A DNA stretch of 64,000 nucleotides from Pseudomonadota bacterium (lineage in GTDB: Bacteria; Pseudomonadota; Alphaproteobacteria; Caulobacterales; Caulobacteraceae), in contig JAEXZS010000010.1 in NCBI GenBank assembly GCA_023451375.1, positions 95,493 through 159,492 on the forward strand, written 5' to 3'. Each line of letters starts with the position of its first letter. The first letter of the stretch is position 1. Positions 30,956-39,369 of the stretch are shown here, one piece after another. Position numbers and translations under genes: made by a program. The notes under the pieces were generated by a model. It worked only from the letters and a program-made list of their open reading frames with translations. It did not search any database and was not told the origin of the DNA.

Positions 30956-32325
30956 CCCAGCACCTTGGCCAGGGCGCGGCGATAGCGCGCCTCCACCCGC
31001 TCGCGCGCGATGTGACGCCCGTCCCGCACGACCTGTTCGCCCGCGCACCAGACGTCAGCGACCGAGCCGCGGGGCGCGGCGAATATCCAGCTGTCCAGCA
31101 CGGAGTCGCCGCGTCGGTCGGCGAAGGCCGAACGCGTGGCGTCCAGGGCGACGATGTCGGCCGACGCGCCGACCGCGAGGCTCGCGTCGACGCCGCAGGC
31201 CTGACTGCCCGCCGCCAGCGCCTGCTCGAACAGCGCGCGCCCTGTCGAGCGGCCGGATTCAGCCATCTGTGCTCGGCCGCGCCGAACCAGGCGCTGGCTG
31301 TACTCCAGCATTCGCAACTCATCCGAGAGGCCGATCTGCACGTTGGAATCCGTACCCACGCCGAACCTTCCGCCGGCGCGAGAGAAGGCGGCGGCAGGGA
31401 AGACGCCGTCGCCCAGGTTCGCTTCGGTGATGGGACACAGACCGACCACGGCGCCGCGCTCGATCACGTGGCGCCATTCCGGCTCGATTACATGAGTGGC
31501 GTGGATCAGGCACCAGCGCGGGTCGACCGGGGCATTGGCCAGCAGCCATTCGACCGGGCGCGCGCCAGACCAGGCCAGGCAGTCGTCAACCTCCTTCGTC
31601 TGCTCGGCCACGTGGATATGGATGGGACCGTCGGCGGCCAGCGCGGGCATGGCCGCCAGTTCGCGCGGCGTCACGGCGCGCAGGCTGTGCGGCGCGACGC
31701 CGACCACGGCGCCTTGCATCTCCACGCACAGCGCCCGGCAGCGTCCGACCAGGTCGGCGAAGCCGTCCAGGTCGTTGATGAACCGGCGCTGGCCATGCGC
31801 CGGCGCCTGACCGCCAAAGCCTGCGTGGGCATAGAAAACCGGCAGGAGGGTCAGGCCGATCCCCGTCTCGCGGGCGGCCGACACGATGCGGCCGGCGATC
31901 TCGGCCCGGTCGGCGTAGGCGGCGCCTGCCGCGTCGTTGTGCAGATAGTGAAACTCGGCGACGCGGGTGAAGCCGCCTTCCAGCATCTCCATGAAGGCCA
32001 GGGCGGTGATGGCCTCGATCTCGTCAGGTCCGCCCCGGTCGAGAAAACGGTACATCAGCTCGCGCCAGGTCCAGAAGTCATCGTCCGTCGGCCCGCGCGC
32101 CTCGGTCAGTCCCGCCATGGCTCGCTGAAAGGCGTGGCTGTGCACATTGGCGACGCCGGGCAGAGCGACGTCGCCGCCCGCGTCCTCGCCTCGGGCCACA
32201 CCCGCCTCGATCGCCCGAATGCGGCCGTCGGCGATGGAAACCCTGACGTCGTCGGCCCAGCCCTGGGGCAGCAGGGCCGTCCGGAACCAGAGGGTGCGAT
32301 CCACGGCGTGCGGCTTCGGCGTCAC
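30952..32325 (-). CDS. hutF: Formimidoylglutamate deiminase
   Basis: 457 residues of the amidohydrolase superfamily. The start RTLWFRTALLPQGWADDVRV is typical of HutF. The metal-site HxH is in GVANVHSHAFQRAMAG. PHSLRAVTP, PIHIHVAEQTKEVDDC, HATHVIEPEW, CPITEANLGDG and GTDSNVQIGLSDELR complete the family pattern. It converts N-formimino-glutamate to N-formylglutamate and ammonia, so this organism uses the HutF/HutG two-step route. GTG at 32325 is chosen because an upstream ATG lies inside the operator palindrome and would add non-conserved sequence. Confidence 0.93.
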   Translation of the reverse strand: MTPKPHAVDRTLWFRTALLPQGWADDVRVSIADGRIRAIEAGVARGEDAGGDVALPGVANVHSHAFQRAMAGLTEARGPTDDDFWTWRELMYRFLDRGGPDEIEAITALAFMEMLEGGFTRVAEFHYLHNDAAGAAYADRAEIAGRIVSAARETGIGLTLLPVFYAHAGFGGQAPAHGQRRFINDLDGFADLVGRCRALCVEMQGAVVGVAPHSLRAVTPRELAAMPALAADGPIHIHVAEQTKEVDDCLAWSGARPVEWLLANAPVDPRWCLIHATHVIEPEWRHVIERGAVVGLCPITEANLGDGVFPAAAFSRAGGRFGVGTDSNVQIGLSDELRMLEYSQRLVRRGRAQMAESGRSTGRALFEQALAAGSQACGVDASLAVGASADIVALDATRSAFADRRGDSVLDSWIFAAPRGSVADVWCAGEQVVRDGRHIARERVEARYRRALAKVLG

Positions 32326-32352
32326 TGGACAGTCCCCGTCGGTTGCGATCAA

Positions 32353-32366
32353 TATGTCTAGACATA
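32353..32366. promoter_or_regulatory. HutC operator (perfect palindrome TATGTCTAGACATA)
   Basis: A perfect 14-bp palindrome in the 72-bp divergent region between hutF (GTG 32325) and hutG (ATG 32398). Its core GTCTAGAC fits the GT-N-TA-N-AC half-site pattern of HutC-subfamily GntR repressors. It is well placed to control both hut operons together. Confidence 0.8.
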
Positions 32367-32397
32367 CCATGATGCATCGATTTGGCGAGGGAGGCCG

Positions 32398-33219
32398 ATG
32401 ACCCACGACTGGCTGACCATTCAGGAGGGTTCGGCGCCGCTGGTGATCGGCCTGCCGCACACCGGGACCGACATCCCCGCCGACATCGAGGCGCGCTTGA
32501 CCTCGCCCTGGCTGGCCCGGAAGGACGCGGACTGGTGGGTGCACCGGTTGTACGACTTCGCAGTGGACATGGGCGCGACCCTGGTGCGGACCTCGATCTC
32601 GCGCAGCGTCATCGACGTGAACCGCGACCCCTCCGGCGCCTCCCTCTATCCCGGCATGACCACGACGGGCCTCTGTCCGATAGAAACCTTCGACGGCGAG
32701 CCGCTGTATCGAAACGGCCAGGCGCCGGACGCGGCCGAGATCGAGCAACGGCGCACGACCTGGTTCGATCCGTATCATGCTTCCCTGTTGGAACAGATCG
32801 AACGGCTGCGCGGGAAAGGCCCCGTCGTGCTGTACGACGCCCATTCCATACGCTCGAGGGTGCCACGCCTGTTCGACGGCGAACTGCCGCAGTTCAACAT
32901 CGGCGACAACGGCGGGGCGACCTGCGCGCCTGAACTGACCCGATCGGTTGAAGCAGCCTGCGCGGCAAGCGGGCTCAGCCAGGTGACCAACGGCCGCTTT
33001 CGAGGCGGATGGACGACCCGCTACTACGGTCGGCCAGCGTCGGGCGTCCACGCGATCCAAATGGAGCTGGCGGACCGGGGCTACATGCTCGATCCAGCCG
33101 GGCCGCTGTCGTCCGAGACCTGGCCCAGCCCCTACGAGCCCAAGGGAGCAGAGCCCATGCGCGGCCATCTGCGCCGCATCCTCCAAGCCTGCATCGCCTT
33201 CGCCGAGACAATCCGATGA
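32398..33219 (+). CDS. hutG: N-formylglutamate deformylase
   Basis: 273 residues of the N-formylglutamate amidohydrolase (FGase) family. LVIGLPHTGTDIPADIE opens the family fold. DADWWVHRLYDFAVDMGATL, SRSVIDVNRDPSG, YDAHSIRSRVPRLFDG and GGWTTRYYGRPASGVHAIQM are diagnostic. It releases formate from N-formylglutamate to give glutamate, the final step of the pathway. A GGAGG lies close to the ATG. The stop overlaps the hutU start by ATGA. Confidence 0.95.
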   Translation: MTHDWLTIQEGSAPLVIGLPHTGTDIPADIEARLTSPWLARKDADWWVHRLYDFAVDMGATLVRTSISRSVIDVNRDPSGASLYPGMTTTGLCPIETFDGEPLYRNGQAPDAAEIEQRRTTWFDPYHASLLEQIERLRGKGPVVLYDAHSIRSRVPRLFDGELPQFNIGDNGGATCAPELTRSVEAACAASGLSQVTNGRFRGGWTTRYYGRPASGVHAIQMELADRGYMLDPAGPLSSETWPSPYEPKGAEPMRGHLRRILQACIAFAETIR

Positions 33220-34880
33220 CCACGCCGAACGACCGCATAATCCGCAGCCCGCGCGGGCCCGAGAAGACCGCCAGGACCTGGGCCGCGGAGGCGGCGATGC
33301 GGATGCTGATGAACAACCTCGATCCCGAGGTCGCCGAACGGCCGCAGGATCTGGTCGTCTATGGCGGCATCGGCAAGGCGGCGCGCGACTGGGCCGCTTT
33401 CGACCGCATCGTTGAGGCGCTGCAGACGCTGGAGGCCGACGAGACATTGCTGGTCCAGTCGGGCAAGCCGGTCGGCGTCTTCCGCACCCACGCCGACGCG
33501 CCGCGCGTGCTGATCGCCAACTCCAACCTGGTGCCCAAATGGGCGACCTGGGAGCATTTCGGCGAGCTCGATCGCAAGGGGCTGATGATGTACGGCCAGA
33601 TGACGGCAGGCTCGTGGATCTACATCGGCACCCAGGGCATCGTTCAGGGCACCTACGAGACCTTCATGGAGGCGGGCCGCCAGCACCACGGCGGCGACTG
33701 GTCGGGCAAGTGGATACTGACGGCGGGCCTGGGCGGCATGGGCGGCGCCCAGCCGCTGGCCGCGACCATGGCGGGCGCCTCCTGCCTGGCGGTGGAGTGC
33801 CAGCGCAGCCGGATGGAGATGCGGCTGAAGACCCGCTACCTCGACGTCATGGCCGAGACGCTGGACGAGGCCCTGACCCTGATGGAGCAGGCCAAGTCTA
33901 ACAAGAAACCCACATCCGTCGGGCTGTTGGGCAATGCGGCGGATGTCCTGCCTGAACTGGTCCGGCGCGGCGCGCGGCCCGATCTCGTCACCGACCAGAC
34001 CAGCGCCCACGACCTCGTCCACGGCTACCTGCCGCAAGGCTGGACCGTCGCCCAGTGGGAGGACAAGCGGCAAAGCGCGCCCGCCGAGGTGGAGGCGGCG
34101 GCGCGCGAGTCCATCGTGCGACACGTAAAGGCCATGCTGGACTTCCAAGCCATGGGCGTGCCCGTCACCGACTACGGCAACAACATCCGCCAAGTCGCCT
34201 TCGACCAGGGCGTCGCGAACGCCTTCGACTTTTCCGGCTTCGTGCCCGCCTATATTCGCCCGCTGTTCTGCCGGGGGATCGGTCCGTTCCGGTGGGCGGC
34301 GCTGAGCGGCGATCCGCAAGACATCCGCAAGACCGACGCGGCCATGAAGCGGCTGTTCCCCGACAACCCCGGTCTGCACCGGTGGCTGGACATGGCGAGC
34401 GAACGCATCGCTTTTCAAGGCCTTCCCGCTCGTATCTGTTGGATAGGTCTGGGTGATCGGCACCGCGCCGGGCTGATGTTCAACGACATGGTGGCGGCCG
34501 GCGAGCTGTCGGCTCCAGTCGTTATCGGGCGGGATCATCTGGACTCGGGCTCGGTCGCCAGCCCGAACCGCGAGACCGAGGCGATGACGGACGGGTCGGA
34601 CGCCGTCAGCGACTGGCCGCTGCTGAACGCGCTGCTGAACACCGCGTCGGGCGCCTCGTGGGTTTCCCTCCACCACGGCGGCGGGGTGGGCATGGGCTAC
34701 AGCCAGCATTCCGGCGTCGTCATCGTCGCCGACGGCACGCCCGAGGCGGCGAAACGTCTGGAGCGCGTCCTTTGGAACGATCCGGCCACGGGCGTGATGC
34801 GCCATGCCGATGCAGGCTACGACATCGCCCGGCACGCCGCACGCGAACACCACCTGAACCTGCCCAGCCTGAAGGCCTGA
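33216..34880 (+). CDS. hutU: Urocanate hydratase
   Basis: 554 residues. RSPRGPEKTARTWAAEAAMRM, MLMNNLDPEVAE, VYGGIGKAARDW, GTYETFMEAGRQH, WILTAGLGGMGGAQPLA (NAD-binding glycine loop) and CRGIGPFRWAALSGD are urocanase hallmarks. It hydrates urocanate to imidazolonepropionate using tightly bound NAD+ as electrophile. The ATG at 33216 overlaps the hutG stop; the longer frame to 33009 overlaps hutG and is not real. hutH follows three bases later. Confidence 0.97.
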   Translation: MTTPNDRIIRSPRGPEKTARTWAAEAAMRMLMNNLDPEVAERPQDLVVYGGIGKAARDWAAFDRIVEALQTLEADETLLVQSGKPVGVFRTHADAPRVLIANSNLVPKWATWEHFGELDRKGLMMYGQMTAGSWIYIGTQGIVQGTYETFMEAGRQHHGGDWSGKWILTAGLGGMGGAQPLAATMAGASCLAVECQRSRMEMRLKTRYLDVMAETLDEALTLMEQAKSNKKPTSVGLLGNAADVLPELVRRGARPDLVTDQTSAHDLVHGYLPQGWTVAQWEDKRQSAPAEVEAAARESIVRHVKAMLDFQAMGVPVTDYGNNIRQVAFDQGVANAFDFSGFVPAYIRPLFCRGIGPFRWAALSGDPQDIRKTDAAMKRLFPDNPGLHRWLDMASERIAFQGLPARICWIGLGDRHRAGLMFNDMVAAGELSAPVVIGRDHLDSGSVASPNRETEAMTDGSDAVSDWPLLNALLNTASGASWVSLHHGGGVGMGYSQHSGVVIVADGTPEAAKRLERVLWNDPATGVMRHADAGYDIARHAAREHHLNLPSLKA

Positions 34881-34883
34881 GTG

Positions 34884-36413
34884 ATGACGACCCTTACCAT
34901 AGGCGATCAGCCGCTGAACCTGGCCCAGCTGCGCGCGGTGCTGGACGGCCCCGTCCACGTGACGCTGACGGAGGCCGCCTGGGCGGACGTCGAGAAGGGC
35001 GCGGCGACCGTCGCCGCCATTGTGGCCGAGGGCCGCACCGTCTACGGGGTGAACACCGGCTTCGGCCTGCTGGCCAGCACCTCCATCGCCCCGGGCGACC
35101 TAGAAACGCTGCAGCGAAACCTGGTGCTCAGTCACGCCTGCGGCGTCGGCCCGTGGCTCTCCGCAAACGTCACCCGCCTGTTGATGGTGCTGAAGATCGC
35201 CAGCCTGGCGCGCGGCGCCTCGGGCGTTCGGCGAGAAACGCTCGAGACGCTGATCGCCCTTGTCAACGCCGAGGTCTTGCCGTGCATCCCGTCCAAGGGA
35301 TCGGTGGGGGCCTCGGGCGATCTGGCGCCGCTGGCGCACATGAGCTGCGTGCTTATCGGCGTCGGAGAGGCGCGCGTGGATGGCGAGGCGCTCGAAGCCG
35401 AGGCGGCCCTGGCGAAGATCGGCCTCCGGCCGCTGACGCTGGGTCCGAAGGAAGGCCTCGCCCTGCTGAACGGCACCCAATGCTCCACCGCCTTGGCCCT
35501 AGCGGGGCTTTTCGCCACCGAGGCCGTGTTCGCCGCCGCCGTCGCGGCCGGCGCCCTTTCGGCCGATGCGCTGAAGGGCTCCGACGCCCCGTTCGACCCC
35601 CGCATCCACGCCCTGCGCGGCCAGCCGGGCCAGATCGCCGTGGCGGCGCGGCTGCGCGAGCTCATGAGTGGATCGGCCATCCGCGACAGCCACCGGGACG
35701 ACTGCGCCAAGGTCCAGGATCCATATTCCCTGCGCTGCCAGCCCCAGGTCATGGGCGCCGTCCTCGACCTGCTGAGCAATGCGGCGGCGACGTTGGAGCG
35801 GGAAGCAAATGCGGTGACCGACAATCCGCTCGTTTTCATCGACGACGGCGATGTCATCTCGGGCGGCAACTTCCACGCTGAACCCGTTGCTTTCGCGGCA
35901 GATCAGATCGCCATGGCCCTGTGCGAGATCGGCAACATCTCCGAACGACGCACCGCCATCTTGGTCGATCCGAAAATGAGCGAACTGCCGGCCTTTCTTG
36001 TTCGGGAAAGCGGCCTGAACTCCGGCTTCATGATCGCCCAAGTGACCGCGGCCGCCCTGGTGGCGGAGAACCGCATGCTGTCCCATCCCGCCAGCGTCGA
36101 CACCGTCCCGACCAGCGCCAATCAGGAAGACCACGTCTCCATGGCCACCCACGGGGCGCGCCGGCTTCTGGACATGGCCGAGAACGCGGCGACCGTGGTG
36201 GGCATAGAACTGCTGGCGGCGGCCCAGGGGATCGAATTCCATCGTCCCCTGAGGACGTCGGCGCAGCTGGAGCAGGTCTTCGCCGTCGTGCGTCAGGCGG
36301 CGGCGCCCTACGCCAGCGACCACTTCTTCGCGCCCGATATCGCGCGGGCCACGGACGGCGTTCGGGCCGGCCTGTATCGGCCGTTCGCGCAAGGGCTGTT
36401 GCCCTCGTCCTGA
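34884..36413 (+). CDS. hutH: Histidine ammonia-lyase
   Basis: About 509 residues. VYGVNTGFGLLAS and KGSVGASGDLAPLAHMS contain the Ala-Ser-Gly triad that cyclises to the MIO electrophile. DPYSLRCQPQVMGA, DNPLVFIDDG and GGNFHAEPVAFAADQ complete the active site. It removes ammonia from histidine to form urocanate, the first step and the source of the HutC inducer. GTG at 34881 and ATG at 34884 are both possible; GAAGG at 34871 suits either. It ends the hutG-hutU-hutH operon. Confidence 0.96.
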   Translation: MTTLTIGDQPLNLAQLRAVLDGPVHVTLTEAAWADVEKGAATVAAIVAEGRTVYGVNTGFGLLASTSIAPGDLETLQRNLVLSHACGVGPWLSANVTRLLMVLKIASLARGASGVRRETLETLIALVNAEVLPCIPSKGSVGASGDLAPLAHMSCVLIGVGEARVDGEALEAEAALAKIGLRPLTLGPKEGLALLNGTQCSTALALAGLFATEAVFAAAVAAGALSADALKGSDAPFDPRIHALRGQPGQIAVAARLRELMSGSAIRDSHRDDCAKVQDPYSLRCQPQVMGAVLDLLSNAAATLEREANAVTDNPLVFIDDGDVISGGNFHAEPVAFAADQIAMALCEIGNISERRTAILVDPKMSELPAFLVRESGLNSGFMIAQVTAAALVAENRMLSHPASVDTVPTSANQEDHVSMATHGARRLLDMAENAATVVGIELLAAAQGIEFHRPLRTSAQLEQVFAVVRQAAAPYASDHFFAPDIARATDGVRAGLYRPFAQGLLPSS

Positions 36414-36430
36414 TGGGGAGCGGCCGGCTC

Positions 36431-36455
36431 GGAACACTCGGCGGCGTGCGGGGTT
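36431..36455 (+). promoter_or_regulatory. EcfG-type general stress promoter
   Basis: GGAAC (36431-36435), 16 bases, then GGTT (36452-36455) closely fits the GGAAC-N16/17-CGTT pattern of alphaproteobacterial EcfG/SigT promoters (one mismatch in the -10). It lies 30 bases before the first of four small stress-type genes. Confidence 0.65.
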
Positions 36456-36484
36456 AGCTCTCTCATCACAAGGGAGAAACGGTC

Positions 36485-36664
36485 ATGACCGACGCCAACC
36501 AGACCCAGCCCAACAAAGACGCCGAGGACGCCGGCGGCCAGGGTGCGGAACGCCCTGATCTGATCGACACGAACGACGCCGGGAAACAGCCGGCGACCCC
36601 GGCCACCGGCGGCCAGGGCGCCGAAGGCGCAGGCGGCCCGGACGGGTTCGGCACGGGACAGTAG
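36485..36664 (+). CDS. Small acidic Gly/Pro-rich protein of unknown function
   Basis: 59 residues, ATG at 36485 with AAGGGAG eight bases upstream. The composition is hydrophilic and low-complexity: many Gly, Ala, Pro, Asp and Gln, no hydrophobic core, and two copies of a GGQGAE motif. It is probably intrinsically disordered. It is first in a run of four small genes behind an EcfG-like promoter, so a role in general stress protection is plausible but unproven. I recognise no family. Confidence 0.6.
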   Translation: MTDANQTQPNKDAEDAGGQGAERPDLIDTNDAGKQPATPATGGQGAEGAGGPDGFGTGQ

Positions 36665-36666
36665 CC

Positions 36667-36858
36667 ATGGGCGACGACAGGACGAAACGTGGTCCCGCCG
36701 ACCGTAGTCGGATCAATGTCGGCGAGGATTACGAGGTGGATTACTGGACCGACGACCTGGGCGTCACCGAGGATCGCCTCCGTGAAGCGGTGAAGGCCGT
36801 CGGCCCCAGCGTGGAGGCTGTCCGCAAATACCTCGGCCAGAGCGCCGGCCCGGCATGA
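36667..36858 (+). CDS. DUF3606 domain protein
   Basis: 63 residues. The core DRSRINVGEDYEVDYWTDDLG, ending in VGPSVEAVRKYLG, is the DUF3606 signature: a small two-helix protein found across alpha- and betaproteobacteria, often near stress genes. The molecular function is unknown. It starts two bases after the previous gene's stop and belongs to the same stress cassette. Confidence 0.85.
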   Translation: MGDDRTKRGPADRSRINVGEDYEVDYWTDDLGVTEDRLREAVKAVGPSVEAVRKYLGQSAGPA

Positions 36859-36868
36859 GGAGGACCGT

Positions 36869-37099
36869 ATGGACACCCCGCGCGGATTGAAGAGCCCGAA
36901 GCGGGCCGCCCTGACCCTGCCGCTGATCGCCGGCGTGGTCGTCGTCGCCATCGCGGCTGTGGTGGCCTGGAGTCACCTGAGCGCCAAGGGCCCCGCGCCC
37001 CAGCTTGGCTCCAGCCCGCAGCAGGTCGCAACGGCCGACACCCCGGCCACCCGCGACGGCTACACGGCCGAGGACTTCACCGAACCGAAGTCGAAATGA
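36869..37099 (+). CDS. Small single-pass membrane protein
   Basis: 76 residues. Basic N-terminus (PRGLKSPKRAAL), one membrane helix (about residues 15-34, LTLPLIAGVVVVAIAAVVAW), then a 40-residue polar tail ending TAEDFTEPKSK that should face the periplasm. A GGAGG sits just before the ATG. Unknown family. It is third in the stress cassette, ten bases after the DUF3606 gene. Confidence 0.65.
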   Translation: MDTPRGLKSPKRAALTLPLIAGVVVVAIAAVVAWSHLSAKGPAPQLGSSPQQVATADTPATRDGYTAEDFTEPKSK

Positions 37100-37112
37100 T
37101 GAGGCGAGCGCC

Positions 37113-37391
37113 ATGACACGCGATACGGAGCAAACGGCCCAGGACGCCCTGCCAAAGGGCGTGGCGCCGGGGCGTTCACCCGGCATGCCCGTCGAGGCGG
37201 ATCAACTGGAGGCGGGCGGCGTCGGGCCGGGCGGCCAGGTCGGACCCGATCCGGCGACCCGGCGCCTGCAGGAGGGTGCGACCCACTCTCGCGAAGAAAA
37301 CGCCGGGCATGAGGGGCCGGTAAGCGGCTCGGTCGGCACGCCCAGCCCCACCCGCACCCACGGTGATGGCGGCCCGGCCGGCGGCGGCTGA
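37113..37391 (+). CDS. Small hydrophilic Gly-rich protein of unknown function
   Basis: 92 residues starting at ATG 37113 (GGCGAG upstream). It is very rich in Gly, Pro, Glu and Asp, with no Trp or Tyr and no predicted structure, resembling hydrophilin-like stress proteins in composition only. Last of the four-gene cassette; the spacing of 13 bases suggests cotranscription. A longer in-frame start at 37005 overlaps the previous gene and is unlikely. Confidence 0.55.
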   Translation: MTRDTEQTAQDALPKGVAPGRSPGMPVEADQLEAGGVGPGGQVGPDPATRRLQEGATHSREENAGHEGPVSGSVGTPSPTRTHGDGGPAGGG

Positions 37392-37421
37392 CGCTTATCA
37401 GCCGCCCGCCTGGGCGCTGGA

Positions 37422-39278
37422 TCATGGCTCCCTTATGGCGGCTTGTCCGTCGCGGGCCGCGCCCGGCTGCCTCTCGACGGTAAGGGCGTAGGCGCCGGTC
37501 TGGCCCGGACCATAGGCGCGGGCGCGCACCACGTAGACGCCGTCCTCAGGCGCGGTCCAGTCGAGCCTAGCGTGGGTGTCGGACAGGCTGTCGTCATCGC
37601 TGGCCAGGCTCTCAAACGTCTCGCCGTCCTCGCCTAGGTCGATAAAGGCGTCGAAGGCGTTGGACACCATGGTGACGCGCAGCTTTTCGTCCTTCTTGGC
37701 CTGGAACCGATAGGCGTCGAAATAAGCGCCTTCGTCACTTACGGCGTCGGTCTCGCTCAGAGTCCCCCGCGCCGTGGCGCCCACCATGATGCTGCCCGGC
37801 TTCGGCTCCGGCCCCCGATCCAGAACCTCCAGCGCGTATAGGCCTCGGCCTGCGGGATCCAGCGGCTGCGCGCGCACGACATAGTCGCCGGTTTCTGGCA
37901 GCGTGAAGGTCAGGCGCGAGTCCGTGCCTTCCGCCAGCCCGTCGTCGTCGCTGGCGAGAGCCGAGAAATCGTCCCCGGGCGCGCCGATCTCCAAATAGGC
38001 GTCTAAATCCCCCGAGCGCATGATGACCTGAATGCGCTGCCCCTCCACGCCGCTGAAGACGTAGGCGTCATAGCGCTTGCCGCCGTCGCCCTGCGGATCG
38101 TCGTCGGCGATCTCCCCTTCGACAGTCTGGCCGAAAGCGGCGGCGGTCGGCGGGGGCGGCGGCGGGATGTCCGCCAAGCTGAGGCTGTAGTCGCCCTCCC
38201 CGTCTTCGCTGAACGCCCGCGCCTCGATCAGATAGTCGCCGTCCGTGTCGAGGGTGTGGACTAGGCGGGAATCCGTTCCCTCGCCCAGCCCGTCGTCATC
38301 CTCTGCCACCAGCGCATTGTCCGACAGCCGGCGCAGCGTCAGGTAGGTGTCGAAGTCGTCGGAAGTCATTTCCACAGCCACCCGCTGCCCGGCGGTTCCT
38401 GTGAAGCGGTAGAAATCGGCGCGTTGGCCGTCGTCGTTCCGGCCGCTGCCCTCGCCCAGCGCGCCCTCGATGTCGTCGCCTATGGCGATCGTCTCGGACG
38501 GCGGCGGCGGGGGCGCCTGTTCCAGACCCACGACATAGTCTCCCCCGCTGTCGCTCAGAGCAGTGGCGCGGATGATATACTCGCCGGACGACGGCGCGAC
38601 GAAGACGAGGCGCGAGTTCAGCCCTCCGCCGCCCGCATCGTCATTGTGCGCCAGTTCGTCGAAGTCCCGGCCATTCATCCGGCCCACGCGCACCAGCGGA
38701 TCGAAGGCCTCAGAGTCCAGCGTGACCACCAGCCGTTCGCCGGCGGAGGCGCGGAACGCGTACGCATCATAGCGTCCACCGTCGTCCTGTTCCGGATCCC
38801 GCTCGCCCAGTTCGCCTTGGATCGTCTGACCGAGACGGATGGCTGTCGGCCGGGGCGCGCGGGGTGGACGCGCCCGCTCGCCGAGGGACAGGGTGTAGTC
38901 GCCGCCCTCGAGACCCGTCAGGGTGCGCGCGCGCAGGATGTAGACGCCCGGCGTGTCCGGGGTGAAGCGAAGCCGCGAGTCCGTGCCGTCGCCCAGCCCG
39001 TCGTCGTCCTCGGCCAGGACCTCGTCGGCGCCCTCGGCGCGGATCTCCAGATAGGCGTCGAAATCGCCCGATCGTAGCACGGCCTCCAGCCGCTGCCCGG
39101 CCGCCGCCCGGACGGCGTACTCGTCATAACGGTAAGCGTCATCGCCGGCGACAGGGTCTTCGGAGGTCAGGGCGCCCTCGATCGCCGCCCCGACCCGCAG
39201 GGGCTCTTGAGCCAGCGCGGGTCCGACCGCCCAGAGAAGAGCCAGCACACTGCAGGCGGCGATCGACGGACGCGTCAT
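37422..39278 (-). CDS. Secreted protein with five PPC domains
   Basis: 618 residues. Signal peptide 1-23 ends ALA|Q. Five tandem pre-peptidase C-terminal (PPC) beta-sandwich domains follow. Each has the pattern DxYxF/V, then L-x-S-x-x-F/L-D-A/T-Y, an acidic Ca2+-type loop such as AEDDDGLGDGTDSRL, and a final Y-x-L-x-V/L strand. Pro-rich linkers (PPPPPP) separate domains 2-4. PPC domains usually flank secreted proteases, but there is no protease domain, so this is probably a binding or adhesive scaffold. GGAGG lies six bases before the ATG. Divergent from folD. Confidence 0.8.
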   Translation of the reverse strand: MTRPSIAACSVLALLWAVGPALAQEPLRVGAAIEGALTSEDPVAGDDAYRYDEYAVRAAAGQRLEAVLRSGDFDAYLEIRAEGADEVLAEDDDGLGDGTDSRLRFTPDTPGVYILRARTLTGLEGGDYTLSLGERARPPRAPRPTAIRLGQTIQGELGERDPEQDDGGRYDAYAFRASAGERLVVTLDSEAFDPLVRVGRMNGRDFDELAHNDDAGGGGLNSRLVFVAPSSGEYIIRATALSDSGGDYVVGLEQAPPPPPSETIAIGDDIEGALGEGSGRNDDGQRADFYRFTGTAGQRVAVEMTSDDFDTYLTLRRLSDNALVAEDDDGLGEGTDSRLVHTLDTDGDYLIEARAFSEDGEGDYSLSLADIPPPPPPTAAAFGQTVEGEIADDDPQGDGGKRYDAYVFSGVEGQRIQVIMRSGDLDAYLEIGAPGDDFSALASDDDGLAEGTDSRLTFTLPETGDYVVRAQPLDPAGRGLYALEVLDRGPEPKPGSIMVGATARGTLSETDAVSDEGAYFDAYRFQAKKDEKLRVTMVSNAFDAFIDLGEDGETFESLASDDDSLSDTHARLDWTAPEDGVYVVRARAYGPGQTGAYALTVERQPGAARDGQAAIREP

Positions 39279-39369
39279 GGGGTTCCTCCATATGAACGCG
39301 GATCATAGACGCCGAACCGTGACGGCTGTAAATCGCAGCCATCCGATTTCCCCAGCTCCGGAGCCACCC

